Shown in pieces: positions 62,786 to 64,000 of a DNA stretch of 64,000 nt (positions are counted from its first letter, which is position 1; every line of letters starts with the position of its first letter). The notes beneath the pieces are model-generated. The model was not told the origin of the DNA. It made no database searches and was given only the letters and a program-made list of their open reading frames with translations. The translations under genes were made by a program, and so were the position numbers. The DNA is from Streptomyces sp. NRRL WC-3626 (GTDB lineage: Bacteria; Actinomycetota; Actinomycetes; Streptomycetales; Streptomycetaceae): NCBI RefSeq assembly GCF_000718785.1, contig NZ_JOCA01000024.1, forward strand, positions 1 to 64,000, written 5' to 3'.

Positions 62786-63871
62786 ATGCGCAAGGCAACC
62801 CTCCGTCGTACCTGTGTGGCTCTCGCTGCCGTCACCTCGCTCGCTCTGGGCGCCACCGCCTGTGGCGGTACCACCAAGGAGGACGTGAAGAACGAGGGCG
62901 GCGGGGCAGCCGCCTCGGCCGGGAAGGCCGACCCGAACGCGGCCACCAAGAAGGGCCTGACCGTCGGCTTCCTGCCCAAGCAGGTCAACAACCCCTACTT
63001 CACGAGCGCCGACAAGGGCGGCGAGAAGGCCGTCAAGGAACTGGGCTCCACCTACAAGGAGGTCGGCCCCTCCAGCGCCACCGACACCGCCGGCCAGGTC
63101 TCCTACGTCAACACCCTGACCCAGCAGCAGGTCGACGCCATGGCCGTCTCCGCGCAGGACCCGGGCGCCCTGTGCACCGCGCTCAAGCAGGCCATGAAGA
63201 ACGGCATCAAGGTCGTCACCTACGACTCCGACACCACCGCCGACTGCCGCAACGCCTTCGTCTCCCAGGCCAGCGGCGAGGACCTGGGCCGCACCGAGGT
63301 GCAGCTGCTCGCCGAACAGATCGGCTACAAGGGCGAGATCGCGATCCTGTCCGCCGCGCAGACCGCGACCAACCAGAACGCCTGGATCGAGTTCATGAAG
63401 GACGAACTCAAGGACCCCAAGTACAAGGACATCAAGCTGGTCAAGGTCGCCTACGGCAACGACGACGCCCAGCAGTCCTTCCAGCAGACCCAGGGGCTCC
63501 TCCAGGAATACCCGAACCTGAAGGGGATCATCTCCCCGACCACCGTCGGCATCAAGGCGGCCGCCCAGTACCTGTCCGGCTCCAAGTACAAGGGCAAGGT
63601 CAAGCTGACCGGCCTCGGCACCCCCAACGACATGCGCAAGTACGTCAAGAACGGCACCGTCGAGGCGTTCGAGCTCTGGGACCCGGCGAAGCTCGGCGAA
63701 CTGGCCGCCCGTACCGCCATCGCCCTGTCCTCCGGCCAGATCACCGGCAAGGAGGGCGAGACCTTCAAGGCCGGCGACATGGGCGAGTACACCATCGGCA
63801 AGGACGGCGTGATCAACCTCGGCAAGCCCACCGTCTTCAACGCCGAGAACATCGACCAGTTCGACTTCTAG
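62786..63871 (+). CDS. rhaS: Rhamnose-type ABC transporter substrate-binding lipoprotein
   Basis: This 361-residue lipoprotein starts at ATG 62786 with AAAGGAA upstream. The signal RRTCVALAAVTSLALGATAC has an atypical ATAC lipobox. The mature part is a periplasmic-binding-protein type I fold (GLTVGFLPKQVNNPYFTSADKG and the hinge VVTYDSDTTADCRNAFV). It is placed after the permeases and before the mutarotase. It captures the sugar outside the membrane. Confidence 0.92.
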   Translation: MRKATLRRTCVALAAVTSLALGATACGGTTKEDVKNEGGGAAASAGKADPNAATKKGLTVGFLPKQVNNPYFTSADKGGEKAVKELGSTYKEVGPSSATDTAGQVSYVNTLTQQQVDAMAVSAQDPGALCTALKQAMKNGIKVVTYDSDTTADCRNAFVSQASGEDLGRTEVQLLAEQIGYKGEIAILSAAQTATNQNAWIEFMKDELKDPKYKDIKLVKVAYGNDDAQQSFQQTQGLLQEYPNLKGIISPTTVGIKAAAQYLSGSKYKGKVKLTGLGTPNDMRKYVKNGTVEAFELWDPAKLGELAARTAIALSSGQITGKEGETFKAGDMGEYTIGKDGVINLGKPTVFNAENIDQFDF

Positions 63872-63902
63872 GCCCCATCTCCCCCTGAAGGAGCGGTACT
63901 TC

Positions 63903-64000
63903 ATGCAACGCGTCTGTTTCCTGCTCAAGGTCCGACAGGACCGGATCGCCGAGTACCGCGAACGTCATGCCGCCGTGTGGCCCGAGATGCGCGAGGCGCT
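63903..64000 (+). CDS. rhaM: L-rhamnose mutarotase (5' part, cut by window end)
   Basis: ATG 63903 follows GAAGGAG. The visible 32 residues begin MQRVCFLLKVRQDRIAEYRE and include HAAVWPEM, the characteristic N-terminus of the RhaM/RhaU family with the substrate-binding H and W. The enzyme interconverts alpha and beta L-rhamnopyranose for the isomerase. The gene continues beyond the right edge and completes the transport operon's link to catabolism. Confidence 0.85.
   Translation, partial: MQRVCFLLKVRQDRIAEYRERHAAVWPEMREA

Overview
The window reads as chromosomal DNA from a Streptomyces or a very close relative. Base composition is very GC-rich with strong third-position G/C bias, GTG starts are common, many genes overlap by 4 nt (ATGA/GTGA), and secreted proteins carry Tat or lipobox signals. 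Ornithine-lipid and ergothioneine gene sets are present, as are GC-rich interspersed repeats of the streptomycete kind. I see no rRNA, tRNA, CRISPR array, prophage or complete insertion sequence. The sdh-ols gene order matches what I remember from the S. coelicolor chromosome, but I could not check that.

Layout. 1-4.4 kb: end of a Pro-rich membrane protein, a DUF4239 membrane protein, a secreted tail-anchored protein beside a class F sortase, a polysaccharide deacetylase and a universal stress protein. 4.4-10.5 kb: LysR regulator divergent from sdhCAB (succinate dehydrogenase/fumarate reductase), then olsB-olsA for ornithine lipids. 10.6-14 kb: PRC-barrel/DUF2382 stress protein, HAD phosphatase, dodecin, and an orphan sugar-binding lipoprotein whose promoter carries a DasR-like operator. 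14-18.3 kb: complete egtABCD ergothioneine operon. 18.6-24 kb: remnant of a microbial PARG-like gene, a PemK/MazF-like protein, a 1360-residue GH2 glycosidase with discoidin modules inserted inside the GH2 fold, and an isochorismatase-type hydrolase. 24-34 kb: nucleotidyltransferase, VOC protein, archease, phosphoribosyltransferase ending in a MITE-like element, LysR, and a TetR-controlled molybdenum hydroxylase operon with its XdhC-type factor. 34-41 kb: FMN reductase/TetR pair, LacI regulator, thioredoxin divergent from a flavin disulfide oxidoreductase, peptide deformylase and a PepSY membrane protein. 41-51 kb: TPR protein, CPBP protease/histidine kinase/response regulator operon, His/Met-rich membrane protein, ECF sigma factor, YheO-like regulator with a threonine dehydratase-like enzyme, cupin, patatin and a MacB/FtsX-type ABC pair.

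51-64 kb is the most coherent system: a divergent L-rhamnose regulon. Leftward lie rhaI, rhaEW, rhaB and then lutABC; rightward lie a four-gene rhamnose-type ABC transporter and an L-rhamnose mutarotase cut by the window edge. Read as a pathway, rhamnose is imported, mutarotated, isomerised, phosphorylated and cleaved to DHAP and L-lactaldehyde. The aldehyde is oxidised to L-lactate by the dehydrogenase half of RhaEW, and LutABC then oxidises the lactate to pyruvate. Both promoters have canonical -35/-10 boxes, each followed by a near-identical 12-bp LacI-type operator.

Other regulatory signals include paired TetR-type palindromes at three promoters, a LacI-type operator beside the GH2 gene, a LysR box before sdhC, and one family of GC-rich hairpin repeats that fills four convergent intergenic gaps.
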